The notes under the pieces were generated by a model that saw only the letters and a program-made list of their open reading frames with translations, ran no database searches and had not been told where the DNA came from. Positions 54,785 through 62,773 of a DNA stretch of 64,000 bases are shown one piece after another. The DNA lies in assembly GCA_016187335.1 (NCBI GenBank), contig JACPJW010000001.1:68547-132546 (forward strand). Direction: 5' to 3'. A program made the position numbers and the translations under genes. Each line of letters begins with the position of its first letter. Position 1 is the stretch's first letter. The DNA comes from Candidatus Aenigmatarchaeota archaeon. GTDB lineage: Archaea > Aenigmatarchaeota > Aenigmatarchaeia > GW2011-AR5.

Positions 54785-55945
54785 ATGAAAGCCGTTATTC
54801 TTGCCGCAGGCAGAGGCACACGCTTCGAGCCTCTGACGCTCACGACGCCCAAGCCGCTTCTGGAAGTCGCCAACAAGCCTGTCCTTGAATGGAATCTGCA
54901 GCAGCTGAAAGGCGTTGCAAATGAAGTAGTCATAGTTGTCGGATACTTGGGAGAAAAAATAAAGGAAAGAATAGGCGATGAATATAACGGAATAAGAATC
55001 GAATACGCTGAGCAGAAAGAGCCTTTAGGGACGGGCCATGCCCTGGAAAGCGCCAAGCAGTTTCTGGACGGCCGCTTTATTGTCCTGAACGGCGACGACC
55101 TTTACCACAAGGATGACATAGAGGCGTGCGCGAAGCGCAAGTTTGCTGTTTTGGGAAAGGAAGTCAATAACGCCCGCGCCTTTGGTGTGATAAACGAAGA
55201 AGGCGGCAAATTGCTGTCGATAAAAGAAAAGCCCGACCAGGACGCCGGGCTTGCGAACACGGGTTTGTACGTTCTTGATGATTCTGTGTTTGATTTCCAG
55301 TTAAAAAAATCTTCCCGCGGCGAATACGAGATTATAGATTATGTCACGCATCTTGCTGATAATGGCGAAGTGCGTGCTGAAATTGTTAAAAAATTCTGGC
55401 AGCCGCTTACATATTCGTGGCATCTGCTGGACGCCAACGCCTTGTTGCTCAAAGAGCATGGAACGCAGATTGCCGATAATGCAGAAATCCGCTCCGGAGC
55501 GTACATAGAAGAGCCCGTGGCTATTGGTGCCGGCTCAATTGTCGGTCCCAACTGCGTTATCAGGAAGCACGTGTCAATAGGCAGCAACTGCTGGGTTGGC
55601 AGCACTGAAGTGAAAAACAGCATAATTATGAGCGGGACAAAGTCAAAGCATTTCGGCTACATCGGGGAATCTGTGGTAGGGCGCGGCTGCAACTTCGGCG
55701 GCGGCGTTGTTGTCGCTGACCTGCGCCTGGACGAGAAAAACGTTTTGGTCAGGATCAAGGGCGAAAAAATCGATAGCGGTCGCCGGAAGCTTGGAGCCAT
55801 CATAGGTGACAGCGTGAAGATAGGGGCAAACGTGACCATAATGCCCGGCAAGAAGATATGGCCCGGTATCATCGTGCCTCCTCTGATGGCCGTGAAAGAG
55901 GATATTGAAAAGCAGCCGGAACTGAAAATCAATCAAGAGGAATGA
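54785..55945 (+). CDS. glmU: Bifunctional sugar-1-phosphate nucleotidylyltransferase/acetyltransferase
   Basis: This 386-residue protein has the N-terminal nucleotidyltransferase motif KAVILAAGRGTRFEPLTLTTPKP and EPLGTGHALE. A left-handed beta-helix with hexapeptide repeats (about residues 240-370) forms the acetyltransferase part. With GlmS next door it should make UDP-N-acetylglucosamine from fructose-6-phosphate. Archaeal GlmU-like proteins have this shorter form. A strict glucose-1-phosphate thymidylyltransferase is the alternative. Confidence 0.85.
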   Translation: MKAVILAAGRGTRFEPLTLTTPKPLLEVANKPVLEWNLQQLKGVANEVVIVVGYLGEKIKERIGDEYNGIRIEYAEQKEPLGTGHALESAKQFLDGRFIVLNGDDLYHKDDIEACAKRKFAVLGKEVNNARAFGVINEEGGKLLSIKEKPDQDAGLANTGLYVLDDSVFDFQLKKSSRGEYEIIDYVTHLADNGEVRAEIVKKFWQPLTYSWHLLDANALLLKEHGTQIADNAEIRSGAYIEEPVAIGAGSIVGPNCVIRKHVSIGSNCWVGSTEVKNSIIMSGTKSKHFGYIGESVVGRGCNFGGGVVVADLRLDEKNVLVRIKGEKIDSGRRKLGAIIGDSVKIGANVTIMPGKKIWPGIIVPPLMAVKEDIEKQPELKINQEE

Positions 55946-55954
55946 AAGTATGTG

Positions 55955-56002
55955 TGAAAAACGGAGTTTTTCAACATCCAAAATCAACGGAGTTGATTTT
56001 TA
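55955..56002. repeat. Two ACGGAGT-loop palindromes between glmU and glmS
   Basis: TGAAAAAC-GGA-GTTTTTCA and AAAATCAAC-GGA-GTTGATTTT lie in tandem, ending just before the GlmS ATG. They could affect translation of GlmS, for example by blocking the start region. GlmS ribozymes are not suggested. Confidence 0.65.
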
Positions 56003-56003
56003 G

Positions 56004-57722
56004 ATGTGCGGGATAATAGGAATTGTTTCAAAGAATCTATTTTCATCAGAAGATTTATTGCGCGCCTTGAAGCGATTGGAGTACCGCGGTTATGATTCTT
56101 TCGGCTATGCGACAAATTCCGGAATACTTGAGAAAGACATCGGTGAAATTCGGCTCCTTTCTTCCAATGAATGCACGACAGCAATTGGGCATACGCGCTG
56201 GGCCACCCATGGAGGCGTTACAAAATTAAATGCCCACCCGCATGCTGACTGCAAAAATGAAATATTCATAGTCCACAACGGCATAATCGAGAATTACCTC
56301 GAATTGAAGGAAAAGCTTCGCGGCCACGTTTTCAGGAGCGAAACTGATTCAGAAGTCATAGCACATTATCTGGAAGAGAAATTGAAAACAAAGCCGATGC
56401 GTGAAGCGATTATTGACTTCATTAATGAAGCTGAAGGCACCTTCGCAGTTGTTGTTTTGCAAAAAAGTGGGCAGCAATTATACGCCTTCAAGCGCGATTC
56501 GCCGCTTGTCCTTGGATTGGCGGGGGATGCCAATATTTTTGCCAGCGACATTTATGCATTCAGCGACAAAACAAACAAGGCCGTGTTTTTCGAAGACGAC
56601 GAGTTTGCAGAAGTAAGCGACAGCAGCTATGCGTTTTACAACAAATCCGGGAACATGCTTGACAAAAAAATTTATGAATTCGAGTGGAAAGAAGAAGAAT
56701 CTGAAATGAAATTTGACCACTACATGCTCAAGGAAATTTATGAGCAGCCTGCTGTCGCTGAAAGGCTCATAAATTCGCTGCGGACGGTTCAGGCAGACAA
56801 ACTGGAAAATCTTGTCTCTCTGATAAAAAATTCGAGGCGCATTATTTTCATTGCTGTAGGAACATCTTACCACGCTTCGCTTCTCGGCGTTTACTTCCTG
56901 CACAAAGCGGGCGTTGAGGCGCAGACAATCATTGCTTCTGAATTCAAGGATTACGCCAACGTTGATGAAAACACTCTTGTAATAGCAATAACCCAGAGCG
57001 GCGAGACCATGGATCTCATAGATGCGGTAAAGCACGCGAAGCGGAAAGGCGCAAAGATAGCTTCTTTGGTCAATGTTCCCTACTCCACGGTGCAGCGTCT
57101 TAGCGATTTGTCCCTGCAGATAGAAGCCGGCCAGGAGATATGCGTCGCGGCCACGAAATCATTCATGAATCAGGTAATTCTTCTCTTATCTCTTGCTAGG
57201 GAGTTCGGCTACGATGTCAATCCTGAAAAAATATCTGAAGTCATGCGTTCAGTCTTTGGCAAAGAGGAAAAAATAAAATCTATAGCAAGATCGCTTTCAG
57301 CCAGCAAGGATCTCTATATCATCGGCCGGGGACTGTCCTATCCTGTATCAAGGGAGATTGCATTAAAGCTCAAGGAAATCTCCTACGTACACGCCGAGGG
57401 CATGATGGGCGGCGAGCTGAAGCACGGCACGCTGGCATTGATTGAGGAAGGAACGCCTGTTATTGCTCTGATTAATGGTAATCCGCATATAATTTCTAAC
57501 GCAATGGAAGTTAAGGCGCGCGGCGGAAGGATTATTGCAGTAACAAACCAAAAAAACCTTTCCGTAGCCAAGGATCTGATAGAAATTGATGCGGACAATG
57601 ACGCGGCCTTTGCAATAGCAGCGATAATTGCAGGGCAACTACTGACTTATTATATTGCCAAAGAAAAGGACCTGCCGATTGACAAGCCACGAAACCTAGC
57701 GAAGTCGGTCACAGTCAAGTAA
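56004..57722 (+). CDS. glmS: Glutamine-fructose-6-phosphate aminotransferase
   Basis: This 572-residue enzyme starts MCGIIGIVSK; Cys2 is the catalytic glutamine-hydrolysing residue. The glutaminase domain includes YRGYDSFGYAT and TRWATHG. Two SIS sugar isomerase domains follow, with ITQSGETMDLIDA and the end KDLPIDKPRNLAKSVTVK. It makes glucosamine-6-phosphate for UDP-GlcNAc with the upstream GlmU-like enzyme. Confidence 0.95.
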   Translation: MCGIIGIVSKNLFSSEDLLRALKRLEYRGYDSFGYATNSGILEKDIGEIRLLSSNECTTAIGHTRWATHGGVTKLNAHPHADCKNEIFIVHNGIIENYLELKEKLRGHVFRSETDSEVIAHYLEEKLKTKPMREAIIDFINEAEGTFAVVVLQKSGQQLYAFKRDSPLVLGLAGDANIFASDIYAFSDKTNKAVFFEDDEFAEVSDSSYAFYNKSGNMLDKKIYEFEWKEEESEMKFDHYMLKEIYEQPAVAERLINSLRTVQADKLENLVSLIKNSRRIIFIAVGTSYHASLLGVYFLHKAGVEAQTIIASEFKDYANVDENTLVIAITQSGETMDLIDAVKHAKRKGAKIASLVNVPYSTVQRLSDLSLQIEAGQEICVAATKSFMNQVILLLSLAREFGYDVNPEKISEVMRSVFGKEEKIKSIARSLSASKDLYIIGRGLSYPVSREIALKLKEISYVHAEGMMGGELKHGTLALIEEGTPVIALINGNPHIISNAMEVKARGGRIIAVTNQKNLSVAKDLIEIDADNDAAFAIAAIIAGQLLTYYIAKEKDLPIDKPRNLAKSVTVK

Positions 57723-59375
57723 TTATTTCTTCCGTCCCTGCATCCTGAAAAATTTCTCTATGTCCGCGACTGTATTGGCATCCTTCGGTCCCTTGTCTTC
57801 CTTTTCCCTTATCCTCAGAAGCCTCGGAAACCGCAGCGCATATCCTGACGGATATTTCGGCGAGCGCTGGATTTCCTCATAGCCGACCTCGACCACAATT
57901 TCCGGTTTCACTTTTACTATCTTTCCGTGCTCTTCCGTGATGAGCGGCTTCAGTTTCTTGGTCAGGTCTTCCATCTGCTGTTCCGTCAGGCCCGAAGCCA
58001 TCCTGCCCGTTTCAACAAATTCATTGCCGTGCCGCGCTGCCAGAATCAGCGAGCCGATCCACCTTGCCCTCTTGCCCTCGCCCCACTCGCCCCCGACAAC
58101 AACCAGATCCAGAGGCTCCAGGATTTCTTTGACCTTTAGCCAGAACCCGACCCGCTTGCCCGGCTGGTAGTGCGCGTCAAGGTTCTTCACGATAACGCCT
58201 TCCTGTTGCATCGCCAGCGAGCGTTTGTAGAATTTCTCCGCTTCCTCGTAGCTTTTCGGCTCGATGTGGTCGGCAAGGCGGAAATGGTCCGTTTCTTTTA
58301 TTATTTTCTTCAGCGCGTTCCATCTATCGCTCAGCGGCTTGTTCATGTAAGAAACGCCGTTAAGGTATAGGAGTTCAAAAAGATTTATCTGGACAGGTAT
58401 TTCCTTGACCGTTTTTTCTATGTCGTACTTTCTTTGTATTCTCCTGGACAAAACCTGGAACGGCAGCGGCTTCAGGTTTTTGTCAACAGCCAAAGCTTCT
58501 CCTTCAATGATGCATTCCTTTGCTTTGATATTTTCCCTTGCCCACTTAGCAATGTCCGGGAACTGGTTCGTAACATCTTCCATGCGGCGCGAGAATATTT
58601 TTATTTTATTTCCTGATTTATGCCCCTGAATCCGGAAGCCGTCGTATTTCCATTCGGCTGCGGCTTTCTCAAACTCGTCTAAAGCTTCTTTTAATCCCGG
58701 CGACCTGTCAGCAAGCATCACGCGGACAGGCATTCCTACGGTTATTTCGGCGTGCAGCTTGCCCTCGGCAGCGAGCTGCGCGACACGCCCGTAGTCGCCG
58801 ATGACGTCAAAGCATTTTTCTATGTCCTCTGAATTTTGCTCAAATGCCTTTGCTAATGCGTCCCTCACCAAACCTGCGGCAACGCCCACGCGCATCTCGC
58901 CCAGAACCGTCCTCATTATATAGCGCGCTTCTTTCGGGCTGGCTGATGAGAGCAGCTCGGCAATCAGCAATATTTTTTTATCCTGCGAACCCGTTCCGGA
59001 TATTTCAGGCAATTTGCGCAGGTTCTCGAAAACCTTCTCCACGGTCAGGTCTTTTCTGCCGAGCGTTTCCTGCTTTTTGTTTTTCAGCAGCTGTTCAGCA
59101 GCAAGACCCAGGTCGCCGGTTTCCTTGAATTTTTTCGTGACATCGGCTTCGCCCGCGCCGGTTACCTTTGCAATAACGCGCTTTATCGTCTCCTCGGCAA
59201 TGCCTAGTTCAAGTCCCCCTGCGGAAAACACAGCGCCCATTGAAAGCAGCGTTACCCTGTAAAGGTCATCCTCTTCGCAGTCCCTGTAAAGCCCGGCAAG
59301 AATATCCCTTTTCTCCAGCTTCTTTGTAGTTTTTTCCAGCTTTTCATAGCATTCCACAAGCTTCGCGTAGCGCAT
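57723..59375 (-). CDS. lig: ATP-dependent DNA ligase
   Basis: This 550-residue ligase has an N-terminal DNA-binding domain, the nucleotidyltransferase motif EWKYDGFRIQ (lysine adenylated), EGEALAV, EGVIVKNLDA and the OB-fold with WLKVKE. It seals nicks in replication and repair. It is convergent with GlmS, the stop codons meeting at 57722/57723. Usual length for archaeal Lig. Confidence 0.94.
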   Translation of the reverse strand: MRYAKLVECYEKLEKTTKKLEKRDILAGLYRDCEEDDLYRVTLLSMGAVFSAGGLELGIAEETIKRVIAKVTGAGEADVTKKFKETGDLGLAAEQLLKNKKQETLGRKDLTVEKVFENLRKLPEISGTGSQDKKILLIAELLSSASPKEARYIMRTVLGEMRVGVAAGLVRDALAKAFEQNSEDIEKCFDVIGDYGRVAQLAAEGKLHAEITVGMPVRVMLADRSPGLKEALDEFEKAAAEWKYDGFRIQGHKSGNKIKIFSRRMEDVTNQFPDIAKWARENIKAKECIIEGEALAVDKNLKPLPFQVLSRRIQRKYDIEKTVKEIPVQINLFELLYLNGVSYMNKPLSDRWNALKKIIKETDHFRLADHIEPKSYEEAEKFYKRSLAMQQEGVIVKNLDAHYQPGKRVGFWLKVKEILEPLDLVVVGGEWGEGKRARWIGSLILAARHGNEFVETGRMASGLTEQQMEDLTKKLKPLITEEHGKIVKVKPEIVVEVGYEEIQRSPKYPSGYALRFPRLLRIREKEDKGPKDANTVADIEKFFRMQGRKK

Positions 59376-59423
59376 GAATTAAATTGCAGGGGAAGGTTAA
59401 AATTGTTATAACATGCTCTAATA

Positions 59424-59703
59424 TGAACCCACGACTTTAGTCGTGGGTTTTATGTGCATCTTCAAAGAGCAAAGCTCTTTGAGATCTCAAAAACCTCTGG
59501 TTTTTGAAGATGTTATCCAGAATACGTTGTGTTTCATCTGCTGTCTGAAGACAGCAGTTTTCAACGTATTCTCGGATAAACATAATCCACCGACTAAAGT
59601 CGGTGGTATTTCGGAGAAATACCACATATCTTATTAGTGGATTATGTTATACAGAACATACCACTTTAATACCACCATCTAAAGATAGGTGGTATGTTCT
59701 TGT
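59424..59703. repeat. Highly structured palindromic region, IS200/IS605-like ends
   Basis: No gene is seen between the ligase and eS1. Hairpins include AACCCACGACTTTAGTCG-TGGGTT, CCACCGACTAAAGTCGGTGG, GGTATTTC/GAAATACC and ATACCACC/GGTGGTAT. ATCTTCAAA/TTTGAAGAT (59458-59511) encloses two inner hairpins of the dispersed type. GAATACGTTG/CAACGTATTC encloses CTGTCT/AGACAG. The GACTTTAGTC and GACTAAAGTC words are typical of IS200/IS605-type ends, but no TnpA or TnpB gene is present. It may be a remnant or a structured RNA. Confidence 0.6.
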
Positions 59704-59807
59704 ATCAAAATGAAGGGGGTGTCAGATTTTCTTAATGAAACCGGAAAGCATTTTCCGTCTTAATTAAAGCCTTTTAAAAGTTCTTCTCAATTATTGATGC
59801 TGATATT

Positions 59808-60353
59808 ATGGCCTTGAAAAAGCAGTGGTACGAAATAACCGCCCCGAAGATGTTCGGCGAGCGGGTTGTCGGGGAAACTTTAGCCGTTGACCCCAAGCAG
59901 CTTGTGGGCAGGAAAGTACAGGTAAGCATAGTGGAAGTGAGCAAGGATTTTTCCCGCTTTTTTGTAAAACTGAACTTTAAAATCACGGACGTCAGCGGCA
60001 CGAGAGCCGCCACAAAGCTTGTGGGCCACGACGTGATGAGCGAGCGCATCTACAGGATGGTCCAGCGCTACGTGCGCAGGGTTGACGTTATACAGGATGT
60101 TGTCACAAAGGACGGCGTGAAAGTCCGCGTCAAGACGGTGTTCACGCTTGCAAGGCGCGTCAACAGCGCCCTGAAAACAGCCGCAAGAAAGGTTGCTTTT
60201 GACTTTATTGAAAAAACCGCCACGGCAATGAATTTCGACGACCTGATGCAGTCGGTGATCAAGGGCGACATCCAGCACAGGCTCCGCAGGGAATGCTCAA
60301 AGGTTTATCCCGTAGCCAATGTGGAAATCCGCAAAACGGAAGTTATGGGGTAA
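59808..60353 (+). CDS. rps3ae: Ribosomal protein eS1 (S3Ae)
   Basis: This 181-residue protein has KKQWYEITAPKMFGERVVGET, ISHAAT-like VSGTRAATKLVGHDVMSERI and KTVFTLARRVNSAL, matching archaeal eS1/S3Ae. It belongs to the small subunit platform. CTTTTAAAAG about 33 bp upstream is a plausible TATA box. It is convergent with the next gene. Confidence 0.93.
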   Translation: MALKKQWYEITAPKMFGERVVGETLAVDPKQLVGRKVQVSIVEVSKDFSRFFVKLNFKITDVSGTRAATKLVGHDVMSERIYRMVQRYVRRVDVIQDVVTKDGVKVRVKTVFTLARRVNSALKTAARKVAFDFIEKTATAMNFDDLMQSVIKGDIQHRLRRECSKVYPVANVEIRKTEVMG

Positions 60354-60354
60354 A

Positions 60355-61020
60355 CTAAACAAAATTGCAGAGAAAAGAAATAACTGAAGGATCGAAATGT
60401 TCCCGATCGATGTGACCGTAATAACCCACTAGCTTCTTTGCTGTTTTCAGATTTCTGAATTTTTCAAGCGCCTTTTCGCGTTCTTGGCGGACATATTGCG
60501 GCGATACCCCCAGTAATTTTCCTACTTGGCTGAGACTCCTTGGTGTATCCCCGCCGAACCCGTAAATTAATTTAATAATCTGTCTCTGCTTGGGTGTAAC
60601 GATAGAAAGAGCTTCGTGCATAACAGTGACAAGATCTTCCCTTGCAACGTGATCCACAAGTTCCTCTTCATACCATACAAATTCTGAATGTGTTCCCATA
60701 ACATCGCGGAAAGGCACTTCTTGGACTGTTTTGTCAGGCCGGGAAACAAATTCCTTTAGATATAGAGGAAAAGTATTTTCCGGTTCAAGTGGTACGCCCC
60801 TTCCTGAGTAGAATTTGCATATGTTCTCCTGAATGTGACGGGGAGGATATGTTCTTATGGTTTCAATCTGACTGAAATAACATACACTGATGCCTGCTCC
60901 TCGTGCGACATCTTTTTGGAGCAGCCCCAAGTCCTTTCTTGCTCTTACCAGAACATCGTTTCTTAACGTCGTATTTCCGCGTTGCCTGTGAAGACCATTA
61001 GAAACGGGATAAACCATCAT
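60355..61020 (-). CDS. XRE-type HTH fused to a sigma-70 region 4-like domain
   Basis: This 221-residue protein has an N-terminal XRE/Cro-type HTH (residues 24-60: VLVRARKDLGLLQKDVARG, AGISVCYFSQIE). After a linker, residues 135-192 closely follow bacterial sigma-70 region 4: VTPKQRQIIKLIYGFGGDTP, SLSQVGKLLGVSPQYVRQER, EKALEKFRN. Archaea have no sigma factors, so the domain probably serves as a DNA-binding element. The ATG at 61020 is chosen over a TTG three codons upstream, with an AT-rich GATAATTAAAG about 30 bp before it. No autolytic or enzyme domain is visible. Confidence 0.75.
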   Translation of the reverse strand: MMVYPVSNGLHRQRGNTTLRNDVLVRARKDLGLLQKDVARGAGISVCYFSQIETIRTYPPRHIQENICKFYSGRGVPLEPENTFPLYLKEFVSRPDKTVQEVPFRDVMGTHSEFVWYEEELVDHVAREDLVTVMHEALSIVTPKQRQIIKLIYGFGGDTPRSLSQVGKLLGVSPQYVRQEREKALEKFRNLKTAKKLVGYYGHIDREHFDPSVISFLCNFV

Positions 61021-61089
61021 GCCAATCAAATTCTGTATAGAAAATCTTTAATTATCTTAAGCTTTCTTTCGGCTTCTTGTGAAAATTTC

Positions 61090-61347
61090 TTACTGCCTTA
61101 TCATCTCGTATATTTCTCCCGGTCTCGCCAGGACAAGATTTCCGGCTGGAATTGCCCTGCCAGAAATTTCATAATCTTCTTGCAGTCTTACAACAACCCA
61201 TGTTTCTGTGGGCCCCCATTCAACGCTTACCATTGCATGAGCCTTTCTTTCATCCTCCATCCCCCTGTAAAATAATCGGGCTCCCCGCTTTAGGTTTGGA
61301 AAACCTTCATACCCGACGGGAACGAAAATGCTTCCAAGTTCTTGCAT
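61090..61347 (-). CDS. Hypothetical protein
   Basis: I do not recognise this 85-residue soluble protein (beta-rich, ETWVVVRLQEDYEISGRA). A GGTGA site lies 6 nt before the ATG. It lies 69 bp upstream of the XRE/sigma4-like gene on the same strand and may form an operon with it and the following membrane protein. Confidence 0.55.
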   Translation of the reverse strand: MQELGSIFVPVGYEGFPNLKRGARLFYRGMEDERKAHAMVSVEWGPTETWVVVRLQEDYEISGRAIPAGNLVLARPGEIYEMIRQ

Positions 61348-61351
61348 TTAT

Positions 61352-61753
61352 TCACCTTTCCTCTTCCTTCATGACTTCCTTTATTTCTTCTATATCCTTC
61401 TCTATTTTCTTTATCAGCCTTTTTTCGCCGTTTTCCTTGGGGGGCGTTGCTGCTTCTTCCTCTTTCATGGCATCCTTGATTTCCTTGACTTCCTCCTTTA
61501 TTTCCTTGACGTCTTCCTCCCCGTGGCTTCCCCACGGCTCTTCCGTCCTGTCAATGGCAGCGTTCGTGCCCGCGGAAATCCACATCAGGCCGGCTATGGC
61601 AAAAAGCGAGAAGGAAAGCAGTATTGCCAGCGTGAACGACGCCTCCGTGGTGCCCTCTACCCATCGCAGGTTCCCGGCTATGATAGCGCCTATGAAAAAG
61701 AACACTGCCCCCAGAATCCACAGGCCGTGAACGTAAAAATCAAAGCGGGGCAT
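61352..61753 (-). CDS. Membrane protein with charged coiled-coil tail
   Basis: This 133-residue protein has two membrane helices (LWILGAVFFFIGAIIAG and SFTLAILLSFSLFAIAGLMW) and then a long acidic/basic heptad tail (VKEIKEEVKEIKDAMKEEEA...). It ends 4 bp before the next downstream gene's ATG, so they are probably co-transcribed. Not recognised. Confidence 0.55.
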   Translation of the reverse strand: MPRFDFYVHGLWILGAVFFFIGAIIAGNLRWVEGTTEASFTLAILLSFSLFAIAGLMWISAGTNAAIDRTEEPWGSHGEEDVKEIKEEVKEIKDAMKEEEAATPPKENGEKRLIKKIEKDIEEIKEVMKEEER

Positions 61754-61771
61754 GATTATCTACCATTCATT

Positions 61772-62116
61772 TTAAGGCATCTTTAGAAGTTCTTGATCAA
61801 TGTCATCAATGCGTCCTAATGTACCACGAGTCAGCACGAAGCCCAGCGCCGCGCCCGCGGCTGTACCTGTTGCGAGAGAGCGCCGGCGCTCGCCCGTCGA
61901 ATCATGATGCAGATAGTCTTTCGCTTTGTCTACGAGTTCCCTAGCCACGCGGTACAATAAGGTAGCCGCTGCCGCGCAAACAATCCCGTCTGCCGTGTAA
62001 TGTCCCGCTCCTGTTCTCGGTTTTCCTCTCGGTTGCGTGCCATCAGGCAGAGGCCTGACGAGCCTCAGGTGTGGATGAGATCCTCTCGCGGATACCGGAT
62101 TTCTTTGATAATGCAT
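61772..62116 (-). CDS. Hypothetical protein with glycine-alanine hydrophobic segment
   Basis: This 114-residue protein has a basic N-terminal half (HYQRNPVSARGSHPHLRLVR) and two moderately hydrophobic stretches (GIVCAAAATLLYRVARELV and ATGTAAGAALGFVLTRG), maybe membrane-associated. It is not recognised. It lies 4 bp downstream of the 68-residue gene. Confidence 0.5.
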   Translation of the reverse strand: MHYQRNPVSARGSHPHLRLVRPLPDGTQPRGKPRTGAGHYTADGIVCAAAATLLYRVARELVDKAKDYLHHDSTGERRRSLATGTAAGAALGFVLTRGTLGRIDDIDQELLKMP

Positions 62117-62120
62117 TGTT

Positions 62121-62327
62121 TCACCTTTGATACATTGCTGGCGTGATTCCGAGAGCCCTGTACATTTCTGCTGTCCTTTGGCGCTCCTCTATTTCTAGTC
62201 TCATTTCGCTGACTGCTCCCTCAATGTCGAAATCAGCACGTGAGAGATAATCTCCCATCCGGACTGCAGCCGTGGCTCCTATAGCGGTGATTGCGACTAA
62301 CGCAGCAGCCTTTTGCAGTAAACGCAT
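62121..62327 (-). CDS. Small membrane-associated protein
   Basis: This 68-residue protein starts MRLLQKAAALVAITAIGATAA, a hydrophobic or signal-like N-terminus, followed by a charged helix (EMRLEIEERQRTAEMYRALG). The ATG at 62327 is preferred over an upstream TTG. It shares a promoter region with the divergent gene at 62390. Not recognised. Confidence 0.5.
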   Translation of the reverse strand: MRLLQKAAALVAITAIGATAAVRMGDYLSRADFDIEGAVSEMRLEIEERQRTAEMYRALGITPAMYQR

Positions 62328-62358
62328 TAAACCACTTGTAATTACTAACAAGTGAAAG

Positions 62359-62366
62359 GTTTAAAA
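62359..62366 (+). promoter_or_regulatory. TATA box of the gene at 62390
   Basis: TTTAAAAG lies about 27 bp before the ATG at 62390, predicting a leaderless mRNA. Confidence 0.5.
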
Positions 62367-62389
62367 GGTTATTTTTTTACATAGCTGTT

Positions 62390-62773
62390 ATGACGGAATT
62401 CGTTCTCGTTCATGACGGAATAGAACTAGAAAGCCGGGAACGCCTGAACAGACGCGGCATCAAGACTTATTGGAGGCAACACCCTCTCTTTGGATCCTCC
62501 ATATTCAGCCTCTTCCCGTGGCGCGACAGCGTGTACAAGCGCGCGATTATCGTTGATGGGTCTAATCCAGAAAGCTACTTGAGGGAATTGATCGTAATAA
62601 GGTTTGTTCTCGAGCAAGGCGGCTGCGACGTATTAAACTTCCGCGAGCCTGCACGAGCTCTTGCTGCATATGGTCCTGATACTGACCTGGTCGTAGCCTA
62701 TTACCACATTAACAAGAATTCGACTGGTATCGGTACGATAGAAGAAATGATGGAAAAGGCGAAGCGGTCTTGA
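62390..62773 (+). CDS. Hypothetical protein
   Basis: I do not recognise this 127-residue soluble protein. It has one central region KRAIIVDGSNPESYLRELIVI that could form a Rossmann-like or other alpha/beta fold. It is convergent with the MNT-HEPN gene, the stops abutting. It is the only plus-strand gene in the 60.3-64 kb region. Confidence 0.55.
   Translation: MTEFVLVHDGIELESRERLNRRGIKTYWRQHPLFGSSIFSLFPWRDSVYKRAIIVDGSNPESYLRELIVIRFVLEQGGCDVLNFREPARALAAYGPDTDLVVAYYHINKNSTGIGTIEEMMEKAKRS

Noticed and set aside
55955-56002. glmS ribozyme
   Set aside because: Only two short hairpins are present; no sequence or length compatible with the known ribozyme.
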